From: Limnanthes douglasii subsp. nivea
Lineage: Eukaryota > Streptophyta > Magnoliopsida > Brassicales > Limnanthaceae
Reading direction: 5' to 3'
Assembly (NCBI GenBank): GCA_036936605.1
Contig: JAUPFV010000004.1
Coordinates: forward strand, 138,145,473-138,209,472
DNA: 64,000 nucleotides
Every line of letters begins with the position of its first letter. Position 1 is the first letter of the stretch. Shown here in pieces: positions 10,366 through 20,499 of this stretch. Under the pieces are notes generated by a model that did no database searches, had not been told where the DNA came from, and saw nothing but the letters and a program-made list of their open reading frames with translations. The translations under genes and the position numbers were made by a program.

Positions 10366-10640
10366 GTCCTTGGAAGGCCAAGGCACCTTTGTTGTGATGG
10401 TGTCCGTATTATTCGGACAGATTTTTGTACTGTGCCCAAACATGTTCAAAAAGTCCTTGGAAGGCCAAGGCAACTTTAAGTTGTTGAATGAATGCTTTTA
10501 TTTTACTCAACCATCTTCTTCTTTTATTATTTGTCTCACTTTAGACAGCTAGAATTTAAGTAGCTTTAAGTTATTGTATTGTGAGAGTGTTTAGTTTCTC
10601 TGGCTAGTATTTAAGTAGCCTTTAGTCCTTTCAGTCCGGG
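10366..10640. repeat. Palindrome-bearing repeats between aORF and integrase ends
   Basis: GTCCTTGGAAGGCCAAGGCA occurs at 10366 and again at 10453; CCTTGG-AAGG-CCAAGG can fold into a hairpin. Between them TGTCCG-7nt-CGGACA (about 10401-10419) is another hairpin. A second pair (ctagaatttaagtagc and ctagtatttaagtagc) follows at about 10549-10620. These sit exactly where the two convergent transcripts would end, and may act as terminators or processing sites. 10641-10795 holds nothing else I can name. Confidence 0.75.
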
Positions 10641-10795
10641 TAGTATGACAAACAACAGAATTTTGCAAAAACTTAGAAAATTATTGAAGAAAGCATCAAG
10701 TTTTATTGAAAGCTCTCCGTGGCGCCGAAGAGAGGAAGCGGTATGCCCCCAAATATTTACATGGATGTTTAAACAAGTAAATATTTACATAAGCT

Positions 10796-12778
10796 TTACT
10801 CCAAGTACATTCGAAGGTGTTCAATATTCCAAGGGTGAGTTAAAACCCTGCCATCTCTGTCTTCCAACCAGTATGTCCCAGGCTTGATTCTTTCAACCAC
10901 AGTATACGGACCCTCCCAAGTTGGGGCCAGCTTTCCGAAGAGCTTTTCCTTGGTGTGCAAGAAAACTTTTCTCAATACTTTATCTCCTGGTTGAAAATCC
11001 CTTCTTTTAACTTTAGAAGCAAACCTGCTTCTCATCAAGCCTTGATAATGTGCCATTCTAAGATGAGCTTTTACCCGCCTTTCTTCAATTAAATCAAGTT
11101 GATTTCTAATTGTCATCTCATTAGCCTGTCCGGAGAAGTTATGAACACGAAAGGAGGGGAGTGTCTTCTCTATGGGAGCTACTGCATCCATCCCATAGAC
11201 CAAGGCAAAGGGGGATTCTTGTGTTGCAGCCCCAGGTGTTGTCCGGTAGGCCCACAGGACTTCTTGTAGATAACTAGGCCACTTTCCAGCAGTCCCTTCT
11301 AAGTTTTTCTTTAAGCCGGACAGTATTGTTCTATTAGCCACCTCAACTTGCCCATTGGCCTGTGGGTGGAAAGGTGAAGAAAAGCAATGCTGAATACCCC
11401 TTGAGGCACAGAAGCTCTCCATCTCTCTATTATCAAACTGCGGCCCATTGTCTGTTGTTATTTTCTGGGGGACACCAAATCTGCAACATATGTTGGACAT
11501 AATGAATTTTATAACAGCTTTTGATGTTGTCCCTGCCAAGGGGGCTGCTTCTATCCACTTCGAGAAGTAGTCAATGGCTACTATTATGGTTTTACGCCCT
11601 CCGGACGCCACAGGGAGAGGCCCAACTAAGTCCAATCCCCATCGAGCAAAAGGGATGGGCTCAGAAATTGATTCCAAAGGAATGGCTGGTACATGAATTT
11701 CATTGCTGTACCTCTGACATGGGTCACACCTCCTTACCAGCTCCTTAGCATCTTTCATAATTGATGGCCAATAATATCCGGAGAGAAGCACTCTTCTTGT
11801 CAAAGCTCTAAATCCACAATGGGCTGATCCCTCACCATCATGCAATTCAGAGAGAACCATTTGTGACTCATGATCCCCTAAACAGCGTAGGAGAGGTTTG
11901 CTATAGGACTTTTTGTACAAGACTTCTCTAATCATAATGAAACCACGAGCCCTGTGTTTCAATGTTTTGGCTTGTGATTTATCCAAGGGCACGATGCCAT
12001 CGGACAGATATTGTATTAGAGGAGACCTCCAGTCTTGAGGCCGGTTTACTTGTATTTCAAAGACTTCCTCTTTTTCACCTTCTTCAAGTTGAATCGAAGG
12101 GCTTTCAAGCACATGGATCCATGGGTAGGACTCCGTATATGCTATCGTTGCCAATGAGTCTGCTAATTCATTCTCTGCCCGGGGGATGTGCTCATAGACA
12201 ACAGCTTTAAACTTTGACGCTTCATTTTTAAGGAGGAGCAAGTATTTGATCAATTGCTCCTTTCTGGCCTCTGACAGGCCTAGAGCATGGTGGACAAGCA
12301 ATTGGGAGTCACTTAGTAGCTTGACCCTTTTTGCTCCACAGATGTACGCCAATTTTAACCCAGCTATAGCTGCTTCGTATTCGGACTCATTATTGGACGC
12401 CCTGAAAGCAAAACAAATAGCTTGGAACATGTTGTCCCCATAGGGGGAAGTGAGACATATTCCTGCCCCAGATCCCATGGTACTGGACCCTCCGTCTGTT
12501 TGGAAAATCCACACTTTTTTGTCTTTTGAATCAGCAGGTTGTTCTGAATCCCTATCAGAATGGAATTCGACCAGAAAATCAGCCACAGCTTGAGCTTTTA
12601 CTGCTGTCCGAGGAGCAAAGTCTATGTCGAAGTCCCCCAACTCTACTGACCACTTTGTCATTCTGCTCGAGATGTCTGCTTTTTGAAGGACATTCTTTAA
12701 AGGGAAAGATGTCCGGACAACGATAGGATGAGCCTGGAAGTAGGGTCTCATTTTTCTTGCAGCTATTACCAAAGCCAA
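10796..12778 (-). CDS. pol: Pol, RNase H and integrase part
   Basis: A 660-residue open frame on minus. RNase H begins at WIFQTDGGSS, with acidic residues in SNNESEYEAA, LLSDSQLL and ENELADSLA. The integrase zinc-binding part shows the His pair before GFRALTRR and the Cys pair CDPC. The catalytic core has GLDLVGPLP, TDNGPQFDN and NGQVEV (the D, D and E of the family). The C-terminal tail ends with GPYTV, a PGTYWLEDRDG block and HLRMYLE; no chromodomain follows. The real upstream boundary is the RT frame at 12781, from which it is separated by a one-base frameshift in an A-run near 12786, so 12778 is not a true start. Integrase inserts the cDNA and RNase H removes the RNA template. Confidence 0.93.
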   Translation of the reverse strand: MALVIAARKMRPYFQAHPIVVRTSFPLKNVLQKADISSRMTKWSVELGDFDIDFAPRTAVKAQAVADFLVEFHSDRDSEQPADSKDKKVWIFQTDGGSSTMGSGAGICLTSPYGDNMFQAICFAFRASNNESEYEAAIAGLKLAYICGAKRVKLLSDSQLLVHHALGLSEARKEQLIKYLLLLKNEASKFKAVVYEHIPRAENELADSLATIAYTESYPWIHVLESPSIQLEEGEKEEVFEIQVNRPQDWRSPLIQYLSDGIVPLDKSQAKTLKHRARGFIMIREVLYKKSYSKPLLRCLGDHESQMVLSELHDGEGSAHCGFRALTRRVLLSGYYWPSIMKDAKELVRRCDPCQRYSNEIHVPAIPLESISEPIPFARWGLDLVGPLPVASGGRKTIIVAIDYFSKWIEAAPLAGTTSKAVIKFIMSNICCRFGVPQKITTDNGPQFDNREMESFCASRGIQHCFSSPFHPQANGQVEVANRTILSGLKKNLEGTAGKWPSYLQEVLWAYRTTPGAATQESPFALVYGMDAVAPIEKTLPSFRVHNFSGQANEMTIRNQLDLIEERRVKAHLRMAHYQGLMRSRFASKVKRRDFQPGDKVLRKVFLHTKEKLFGKLAPTWEGPYTVVERIKPGTYWLEDRDGRVLTHPWNIEHLRMYLE

Positions 12779-12780
12779 AG

Positions 12781-14439
12781 CTAGTTTTCAAGTTTCAAGT
12801 AACGCCTCTCAGCATCAATCAAGCTTTTGCTGATGTAATACATTGGGTGAGGATACCCATCAACCTCTCTTACTAACACCGCACTGATGGCACAACTTGA
12901 AACAGCCAGATATACAAAAAGAGTCTCCCCATCGACTGGTTTAAACAAGGTCTTGGGAGAGGACATATGCTTCTTGATTTCATTGAATGCCTCATCACAC
13001 TGTGGTGTCCATTCAAACCCCTTTGCACCCTTCAAGGTTTGAAAGAAAGGAGCACATATGTCCGAAGACCTGGAGATGAATCTGTTCAAAGCTGCCAACC
13101 TCCTCGTTAATCGCTGTACTTCTTTAATGTTTCGAGGAGGCTCCATTTGGAACAAAGCATTGAGTTGGTCCGGGTCGGGTTGTATTCCATGCTCACTTAT
13201 GATATACCCTAAGAACTTCCCGGACTGCACTCCGAACACACACTTTTCAGGGTTTAACTTTAAATTCACTTTGGCCAAGTTGGCAAAAGTCTCTTGGAGG
13301 TCGGACAAGTGCAACTGCTCATCCACGCTTTTCACCATCATATCGTCAATGTAAACCTCAATATTTCTTCCAATTTGATCAGCAAATGCCTTATTGACCA
13401 ACCTTTGATAAGTAGCCCCATCATTTTTCAAGCCAAAGGGCATTACCTTGTAACAGTGTAAACCTCTATCAGTAACAAAAGTGGTATGCTCTTGATCTTT
13501 TGGATCCACTTGGATCTGATTGTACCCGGAGAATGCATCCATGAATGAGAGTAGCTTGTTCCCTGAAGTAGAGTCTACTAACTGGTCTATCCGGGGAACC
13601 GGATACAAGTCTTTTGGACAAGCTCGATTGAGGTCTGTGAAGTCAATGCACATACGCCATTTACCATTCTTCTTTTTTACCAAGACAGGATTGGCAGTCC
13701 ACAACGGGTACTGAGATTCTTTAATGTGCCCCATCTTTGTGAGTCTGTCAACCTCTTGTACAATGACATCAGCCTTTTCTTTTGAGAAAGCTCTCCTTTT
13801 TTGTACCACTGGTGCCACATCTCTCCGTACTGATAGGTGATGGGAAATCACCTCTGATGGAACTCCAGTAACATCAGCATTACACCAAGCAAAAACATGC
13901 TGATGGTCTTTCAAGAATTTCAACATTCCTTCTTTCAACATTGGTGGCATTTTGGATCCTATCTTGACATTTTTTCCTTCTTCTAAACAGTGTGTTTCAA
14001 CCTCCTCAACTGGGATCAACACTCCGGGGGTCTCTCTGGGGTCATCAATTTCACCCTCACCCCCAGAAAGGCCCTCAAACTGCTATTGGTCATTTATACG
14101 GACTACCCCCAGCGTTCGTGGAGCCAAGGCAGTGGCATAACATTCTCTTGCAACTTTTTGGCTGCTCCGGACAACCCCAACCTGCCCCTGAACAGCATAT
14201 TTCAGACACTGATGGACTGTCGAAGCCACTGCATGCATCCTAGAGAGCCATGATCTCCCTAGAATAGCATTGTAACAGGTGGGACAATCCACCACAATGA
14301 AGAGTATTCTAACCATTTTCTTGAAAGGGCCCCTGCCCAACAACACTTCTTCTTCAAACTCCCCGATGACATCGGCTGAGCTGCCCGTGAAGCCCACGAT
14401 TGATCTGTCCGACTTTTGTATCACAGCTAGATTTCTCAT
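12781..14439 (-). CDS. pol: Pol, protease C-terminal half and reverse transcriptase, with in-frame UAG
   Basis: One reading frame on minus from 14439 to 12781, interrupted only by a TAG at 14083-14085 (CAA TAG CAG). Before it lies the second half of the aspartic protease (VVDCPTCYNAILGRSWL). After it come a linker (VFAWCNADVTGVP) and the full reverse transcriptase: VLVKKKNGKWRMCIDFTDLN, FMDAFSGYNQI, MPFGLKNDGATYQRLVNKAF and the catalytic YIDDMMV, followed by the connection domain. The frame ends in LKLEN and then TAG, because of an apparent one-base loss; RNase H continues in the next frame. Either UAG read-through or an inactivating mutation could explain the internal stop. Confidence 0.92.
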
Positions 14440-14453
14440 TTTCTTGTAAGTGT

Positions 14454-16424
14454 TTAGAAAAAGATATTGGCAGAGCTTCCAGTATCCACCAAAATTCGCC
14501 TTATCTCATTGCCCCCTATAGACGCTCCTATGACAACAGCATCCTCATGAGGGCCAGCAATATCTCTCAAATCATCCTCATCGAAAACTATGAATGGGAA
14601 TGAGTTTGGAGATTGATAGGATGTCATGCCTCCTTCTAGCTGGGAGGCCAAATTATGAACATGTCTTTTTCTTGAAGAGGTGGTAGGAGCTGTCATAGTG
14701 TCCCCTCCGAAGATTGTCAGTGACTCGAAGAATTTAATGAGCCCGGAGACTGATCTAGAACGCTCCTCAATAGAACCCACTCTGTTTCTGGTTGGATCAG
14801 GATCCAAATACTCGGACTCCACGTCAAACCTTTCAACTATTACCATAGCCCCCTCCGGGGCAGCGTTGCTTGGACCAACCCTATGAGTGTTGTCAGGCCT
14901 GTTGCCTCCTCTTCTTTTAACGTATGCACCCAACTTTCCTCTTTCAATCAAGTTCTGTACCTCTTGCTTCAGCGCTATGCAATCATCGGTGGTATGGCCA
15001 ATATCATTATGGTATTGGCAAAAGGAATTATCTCGATGTTCTCTGGGAGACTGCAAAGTTGCCGGTCTCCGGTAGTGTACTTCATCTTTTGTTTTCTCGA
15101 AAATGGTTGCCACACTTTCTTTGAGCTCTGCAAACCACTTCGGTTGGACCCACGGCCCTATTTTGTTTCTAGACTGTTGACTTTGTGCAGGAGCAGCTGG
15201 TTGAGACTGAGCCTTTCCCCTTCCATGCCCCTGTCCGGTTTCTCTTGCTTTGTTCCCGGACTGGTTTTGATTTGGTGTTGGTGCCACCGGGGTGGATCTC
15301 ACTTGTCTGTGCACCCTGGTCTTTTTCGTTTCATCAACATTTATTTTCTTGCCAACTTGGTTCAGCAATCCTCCCCAGGTCATGGCTTTCTTTCTGGTCA
15401 CCGAATCGGCCAGGTTGCCTGGGTTCAAACCTTGTCTCAGGGATGCTATTGCTACCTGTTCAAAGCAATCAGCCAACCCATTCTTTGTGTTTACAAAACG
15501 ACTTATGTACTCCTTTAACGACTCATTTGGCTCTTGGGCACAATGGATTATTGTGTCTCCATTGCCCTTCAGCTCCTTACTTCCCACAAACTGCCTTCGA
15601 AAGGCCACCCAAAAAGTATCAAAGTCTTTAATACAACCCTGAGGCAGGCTCTTGTACCATTTCAGAGCACTCCCCGTAAATGATTGGGAGAATGCCCTGC
15701 AGAGTAGTTTATCATCATCATCAAAGTTCATCATGAAGTTCTTGAATTGCTCCAGATGATTGTCCGGATCAGTACTGCCATCATACTTCTCCATCTTGGT
15801 GCTATCAAACCTCTTGGGGAGGTTTCCGGATAGGATTTTAGAAGACAGTGGAGACTGCCTCCAATTCCTTCCACGACTGAACACGGTATCCTCATTAGGA
15901 GTTGCAAAGATACCTGGCTCATCATGGAAGGCAAAAGGATCCATCAGCATCTTGTCTGTATACCTCCGGTGGTGAGATGACCCTTTTCCTATATGTCTCT
16001 TCATTCTTCCATGGTGATCTCTTTTTCTGGAATACTTCTTAACTTGCTTTTGTTTCTTCTTGGTTCGTCCCTCATCACTACTAGAGGACAAGGACTTTTC
16101 ATTCCCCTCACTGTCCGAAGAGCTGTCCGAAGACTCTGAACTCGAGTCAGAACTCTCCACAGGCTTGGACCGGTGAGATTTTTTAGAGCTGGCATGCGTC
16201 TTCTTAGTGCTCTCATGAGTTTTGGAAACCCCATGCTCTCTTGGGTTATCGGTGTGGTGAGCAGCTGATGCTTTGGATTTCTTTTTCACGCCCATCTTGG
16301 CTTTTTCAGCCCTCAGAGCTTCTATCTCAAGTTTTAACCTGTCGCGCTCTTGGACAGTATACTCATCATTCTCTTCCACCACTTCGAGCAAAGCTGGTGG
16401 AAGCTCTGGATTATCCGGATTCAT
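14454..16424 (-). CDS. gag: Gag with start of protease
   Basis: A 656-residue frame that starts 53 bases after the primer site. The N-terminal 150 residues are charged, with a Ser-Asp-Glu run and basic patches. The retrotransposon gag capsid domain (PF03732 type) spans about 205-345 and includes YDGSTDPDNHLEQFKNFM and ALKWYKSLPQG. A CHHC knuckle of the Tat kind, CQYHNDIGHTTDDC, lies at about 467-481. The frame ends in LVDTGSSANIFF, the protease active site (DTGS), just before a TAA at the end. Protease homology continues one frame over at 14439, so a minus-one shift at a T-run (about 14456-14460) is needed, either programmed or due to a one-base loss. Capsid proteins package the element RNA in the cytoplasm. 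Confidence 0.93.
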   Translation of the reverse strand: MNPDNPELPPALLEVVEENDEYTVQERDRLKLEIEALRAEKAKMGVKKKSKASAAHHTDNPREHGVSKTHESTKKTHASSKKSHRSKPVESSDSSSESSDSSSDSEGNEKSLSSSSDEGRTKKKQKQVKKYSRKRDHHGRMKRHIGKGSSHHRRYTDKMLMDPFAFHDEPGIFATPNEDTVFSRGRNWRQSPLSSKILSGNLPKRFDSTKMEKYDGSTDPDNHLEQFKNFMMNFDDDDKLLCRAFSQSFTGSALKWYKSLPQGCIKDFDTFWVAFRRQFVGSKELKGNGDTIIHCAQEPNESLKEYISRFVNTKNGLADCFEQVAIASLRQGLNPGNLADSVTRKKAMTWGGLLNQVGKKINVDETKKTRVHRQVRSTPVAPTPNQNQSGNKARETGQGHGRGKAQSQPAAPAQSQQSRNKIGPWVQPKWFAELKESVATIFEKTKDEVHYRRPATLQSPREHRDNSFCQYHNDIGHTTDDCIALKQEVQNLIERGKLGAYVKRRGGNRPDNTHRVGPSNAAPEGAMVIVERFDVESEYLDPDPTRNRVGSIEERSRSVSGLIKFFESLTIFGGDTMTAPTTSSRKRHVHNLASQLEGGMTSYQSPNSFPFIVFDEDDLRDIAGPHEDAVVIGASIGGNEIRRILVDTGSSANIFF

Positions 16425-16476
16425 TCGGACAGAATTTCTTTACTTGGTTTTGAATACTGGATTCAGGCACCGTCGC

Positions 16477-16494
16477 CTCCCACTGTGGTCGCCA
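16477..16494 (-). other. Primer-binding site, complementary to tRNA-Arg
   Basis: The minus strand reads TGGCGACCACAGTGGGAG three bases after the 5' LTR edge. The plus strand therefore ends ...CTCCCACTGTGGTCGCCA, like the 3' end of a plant tRNA-Arg with its CCA. Tat elements commonly use tRNA-Arg. The tRNA identity is from memory of plant tRNA-Arg sequences. Confidence 0.85.
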
Positions 16495-16497
16495 ATT

Positions 16498-16967
16498 TGG
16501 TGAGGATAAAAGTAGCCTGAGGGTAGGCTGGTAATTTCAAGTGGAGTTTTAAGGCGGCGTGAGGGTGTTTCAGGGTGGTGTGAAGGTGTTTCAAGATATT
16601 TCAAAGTGGAGAGAGAATTGAGCAGCTTGGCAGCAGTAAATTTTTGTTACCCATAGTTAATGCTGGTGGTTGGGTATTTATAGTATGTAGTTTGGGCCCT
16701 TATGGGCTTTCGGGTCAAGTTTAATGGACCCGGGTCATGTTTAAAGACCCATGAGTTTTAATTAGATGAGCAGGTAGCTTAGTCAGATAGTGTTTAGGTA
16801 TTTTAGTACTTTAGTCATAGTTCGAACTGCTTTAGATTTGCAGTGTTCGAAGTCATCTGTCCGATTCAAAAGTCCTGTCCGAATTAAGCTCTTGGAGTCT
16901 GTCCGGTTTACGGAGAGATTTACCTTGGGATGCCCTTCCGGGGAGCACTCCGAATTCGGACTCATCA
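16498..16967 (-). repeat. 5' LTR of the young Tat element
   Basis: 470 bp, edges TGGTGAGG and CTCATCA on plus. On minus the TATA box TATAAATA is at 16675-16682, so transcription should start near 16645 and run left into gag. Confidence 0.97.
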
Positions 16968-16972
16968 AAATG
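16968..16972. repeat. 5-bp target-site duplication AAATG, right
   Basis: Matches 6438-6442 exactly. Confidence 0.95.
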
Positions 16973-17125
16973 TACCAAGAAATACGATTTGGTTTCAAAG
17001 CGTCAAATAACGAGGCAAAGTACGAAGCAGCCTTGGCAAGGCTTCTGTTAGCAAAACTTTATGGTGCCAAGAAAGTTTGTCTGATAAATAATTCAAAGTT
17101 CCTTATTAACCATGCTTCGGGCTAG
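16973..17125 (+). pseudogene. pol: Old Tat-element RNase H, second part
   Basis: This continues the RNase H broken at 6442. IRFGFKASNNEAKYEAALA aligns with the young RNase H block ICFAFRASNNESEYEAAIA, followed by INNSKFLINHASG where the young copy has LLSDSQLLVHHALG, so the catalytic Asp is lost. A stop follows at once. No integrase is visible before the aORF of the same element starts at about 17690, so the integrase has been deleted. Confidence 0.85.
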
Positions 17126-17309
17126 GTTGTAAAAAATGTACATTCGTTAATTTTATTATGTAATGTTCGAAGACACACTATATCATATCCTTGTGGGTTA
17201 GGGAGGTTTTAATGAGGTATTCAAATAACTTATCTTTTATAAATCATTTTGTATTTTATATTCATATATTGGTATTGATTCATTCAGATAACATTGACTT
17301 ATAATTTTA

Positions 17310-17460
17310 AATTTTAAAAGGTTTCAACACTAATTTGTCAAGTGTAATGGATCTAACATTAGTTGGTCACAATTTAAAGGTCCCAACATTAGTTGGTCAA
17401 ACGTAAAGGATCCAACGTTAGTTGGTCATCCCTAAAAGGTACCAATATTAGTTGGTCAGG
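17310..17460. repeat. About 30-bp palindromic minisatellite, 5 copies
   Basis: The core TTAGTTGGTCA recurs with ends at 17369, 17399, 17428 and 17458, plus a degenerate first copy ending at 17340. Each unit contains CCAAC-4nt-GTTGG or a close variant, which can fold. It lies between the pol and aORF ends of the old element. 17126-17309 and 17461-17690 hold nothing else recognisable. Confidence 0.85.
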
Positions 17461-17689
17461 TTCAAAAGACTGATTGTCTAGTCTGAAATTTATTTTTGTG
17501 AATGAATGAATAGAGGTTGATTACCCTCAGTTAGAAAGACTTCGACTACTATATTGTTGAGACCATAATTTTTTTAGAGATGAGAAGTAAAAAACCAGTT
17601 CATATTGATAAAATATCGAAGAAGCTTTAAAAATGCACTAGTTATACTAAGGACTTAGAAAAACATGATAATAATAAAATATGTGAAAT

Positions 17690-19990
17690 GCATATACTTC
17701 AGCGGCTTTCAAATTCATTTCCACCAGCTTCACCTCAGATTGTGTAACTTTTCTCCTTGAGTCTGTTTGCTTGTTGAGCTTTCTCGAAACTTCCACATTT
17801 TGAATTCTCAGAAGCGCCATCATTCCCCTCTAAGGTAGTGTCTAGTTCATATGCCAATGACATATCAGCAAGCCTTTTCTCTTAGATACCAGGTACCAAA
17901 AAGATCAAAGATTAAGATTCAGGAAACTTTTGTGAAAGTCCATAACAAAGTCGAATTTAATATTATCTTCTCGTTTTTTCAAAGATCCTAAGCACTTCTC
18001 GACATACACATCAAACGCATCCTCTTGGTTCTTTCCATTAATTTCTCTAATTCTTCCAAATCCTTCCCGGATTTCTTAGTCGCCACATTCTTCTCCTCTA
18101 ATAGATCGTTATGCTATTTTCCTTATCTTTGTACATTTTAGCTTTCTCTGTCCACGAGGCATTCAGCCTATTAATCTAAGCTTCGTGAGAAATTTTTTGC
18201 TTCTAAAGCTCTTCATTGGCCTGGGCTACTCGACTCTCTAGATTGTTAGTATGACTTATTTGCTTCTCAGAAGTTTCTTATGAAGCTTACTTTAACCTTC
18301 ACCTTATTCTTCGTCTTCCTCCAGAAGAGAAGAGGATATATTCTTGGATGCTTGAGCAGTATGACGCTGAAACATTGCAAGAATTATAGTTTGATCTCTG
18401 GTACAGACAATGTCCGAGCTCATATTCGTTTACTTATTCTCCTCACTACTTGGTTTTTTCCTCTTGTGATATTTTGATGCGCTTGATTTTTTATTTCTAG
18501 GAATGGAGGATCTTGGGAATTTGGCTCACTATAAATTCAATAACTTATTTCAATGGTTTGCCAGATCGACTCACATTTGCGATACCAGTGGTTACTTGTT
18601 GGTACTGAGCTACTAGTTTCATCATTCTTCACCTTATAAATTGGTGCTCGGAAGATATACCTCGCCATCAGTAGATTCAATTTGGTTTAGGATTTTTTAT
18701 GCATGTGGTGGACTTTTTAACTCCTCCCATGATAAGTTAAGTGTTGATTGAGTCAACCATAAGTGACTCTAAACTAGGCTGTTCGATGTGAAACAGTTCT
18801 TAAACTCGTTCGGCCAGTTCTTTGCAAGCCCCTTGTGTAGGTTTTGAAAATTATATTCGGAAGCTCATAGATGATGCTGATGAGACTTTAATGTAGCTAC
18901 AAAAATAGCAAAAATAAGTTTAGAGTATTGAAGCTTAACAATAATTGAAGTTGTAATAAAAAAACGAGAAATAACTTATGATTCGCATCTCCCTCTGAAC
19001 TCTACTCGAATTCCTTTTCCTGAAGATATTTGTACCATTTCTCAAACAACCACTTATAAAGAAGAATTGCAGCTTCCAAACTTTTTCAGCCTTTAACAAA
19101 TCACTTACTATTTTATACCCATTCTCATAGTTATAAAGTAGAAAAAGATCCGAAGATTCCTTGATAGCCATGTAAACGTTACATATTTCTCCATTAGCAT
19201 CTTGATCTTTGATAACATGGATTCCATTAAACATGACATCAAATTAAAACAAGTGTTTGGATTGGCTTGGCTGAGATACACACCAACCAAATCAAATTAT
19301 CAAACCACTTATAGGTTTAGCAGAAACCGAAACCCCCAATTCAACATATTGTGTTTAAACAACTTGTTCTTTATATGCACATTCACATGATATCTCTCTG
19401 TGCTCCAGTAACAATATTTATACTTCGTCAGGGATCCTCTATTTATTCCGCAACTCATCTATATTATTTTCTAAATAATAATCGTACGATATTTCATATA
19501 GAGATATCAAGTATTTTTGCTGACGTTTTGAAAATTAGGCCCAATAGACCTGGCTATCAAGGGGGGTAATTCAACATATACCCCTTTCCTTTTAATATAT
19601 ATAGCCTTTAGAGTTTTCTTTTCACCTTCCTTAAGGAACTATACTTCCCTCTCAGTATTACCTCCGGACTTCATTGATACCCCAACGACTGATCTCACGT
19701 AAGTACGCTCTTCGACTTCACCGACTAACTACATCGGATTACCTCTGGAAGTCAACAATATACTCTGAGGCCCCTCCATGTGTTTCTTTTGAAGCACATT
19801 CAACCTTTTAGTAATATAAACATAGCCCCAAACCGATTGCTCCGAGGATACATCTGGAGCTACTGAAGCATGTTTGTCATGTTCATTCTTCTTTGTATGA
19901 TGGTCAGAAACATGTTTTATTTTTTATACACTAGTTGTTATGGTTTTTTCACATATCATATGTCTTTGGTATCCGAACCTCTCCCTTATC
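17690..19990 (-). pseudogene. Old Tat-element antisense ORF remnant
   Basis: Read on minus from about 19990 down. The Transposase_28-like part shows NWGFRFLLN (about 19330), then LMSCLMESMLSKI (19210) and FFFISGCLRNGTNI (19030). An intron of about 83 bp follows at 18897-18979, whose donor GT has become AT while the next AAGT is kept. Then comes a block around 18780-18880 (NCFTSNSLV for AFTPGNLA), and a coiled-coil, lysine-rich region from about 18300 to 17700. Stops and frameshifts make it a pseudogene. It belongs to the same plus-strand pol as 4980-6442 and 16973-17125. Confidence 0.75.
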
Positions 19991-20480
19991 ATATTTATAA
20001 AACGTGGTCGACATTTACTGTTACCGTTTTCTTTAGATTATGATAATCTAGGATAGTGAGATAAAAAGTGTCTGCACAAGTTCTTCCGAGTAAGTTTCAA
20101 GTTCAAGTCCTCCTGAAGGACTTTCACAAGGAGAAAGAGGTACTGATTAGAACTGGATACTCCGAATCGTGATTCAGACCAATACGTTAGTGGACCGGTA
20201 TTTAGTTTATTGTACTCATGTAATAAATGTATAATATTAAGGGTATTTTATGTAATAATAGGCTTCAATTATCCAAATGGGCTCATGAACCATGTAAGCC
20301 CACTAAACCCAATAATCGACACGAATGACAACATTTGCACTTACAACTACACTTGTAAGACATTCTCTCTCTATAATAAATAACCAAGCAACTTGATTAT
20401 CTCTCTAAGATTTACTCTGATTCCATTAATCTTGTTTTACACAAGACCCTCCAAAAATTATTGACACCATCAATATATAC
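19990..20480. other. Possible LTR fragment at the end of the old Tat element
   Basis: No gene. A plus-strand stretch from about 20200 to 20460 has LTR-like make-up: a taatgtataatattaag region, TATAATAAATAA near 20372, then a CT-rich leader. No second copy was found in the window, so its class is uncertain. Confidence 0.35.
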
Positions 20481-20499
20481 TTCATTGACTCTGATGTTT

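Larger units (their letters stand above)
6443..16967 (-). mobile_element. Young near-complete Ty3/Gypsy Tat-lineage LTR retrotransposon
   Basis: This is a 10,525-bp element with 470-bp LTRs at both ends (6443-6912 and 16498-16967), flanked by AAATG target duplications. The element's sense strand is minus: 5' LTR, tRNA-Arg primer site, gag, protease, RT, RNase H, integrase, then a convergent aORF on the opposite strand, polypurine tract and 3' LTR. The domain order RT-RH-INT without a chromodomain and the antisense ORF before the 3' LTR fit Tat relatives such as Grande and Retand. The LTRs differ at 3 of 470 sites, which at commonly used plant rates implies insertion within roughly the last few hundred thousand years. 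It lies inside the RNase H of an older Tat element. Confidence 0.97.

Noticed and set aside
14883..15642. Long plus-strand frames opposite gag
   Set aside because: They are shadows of gag codon usage; no start context or homology.
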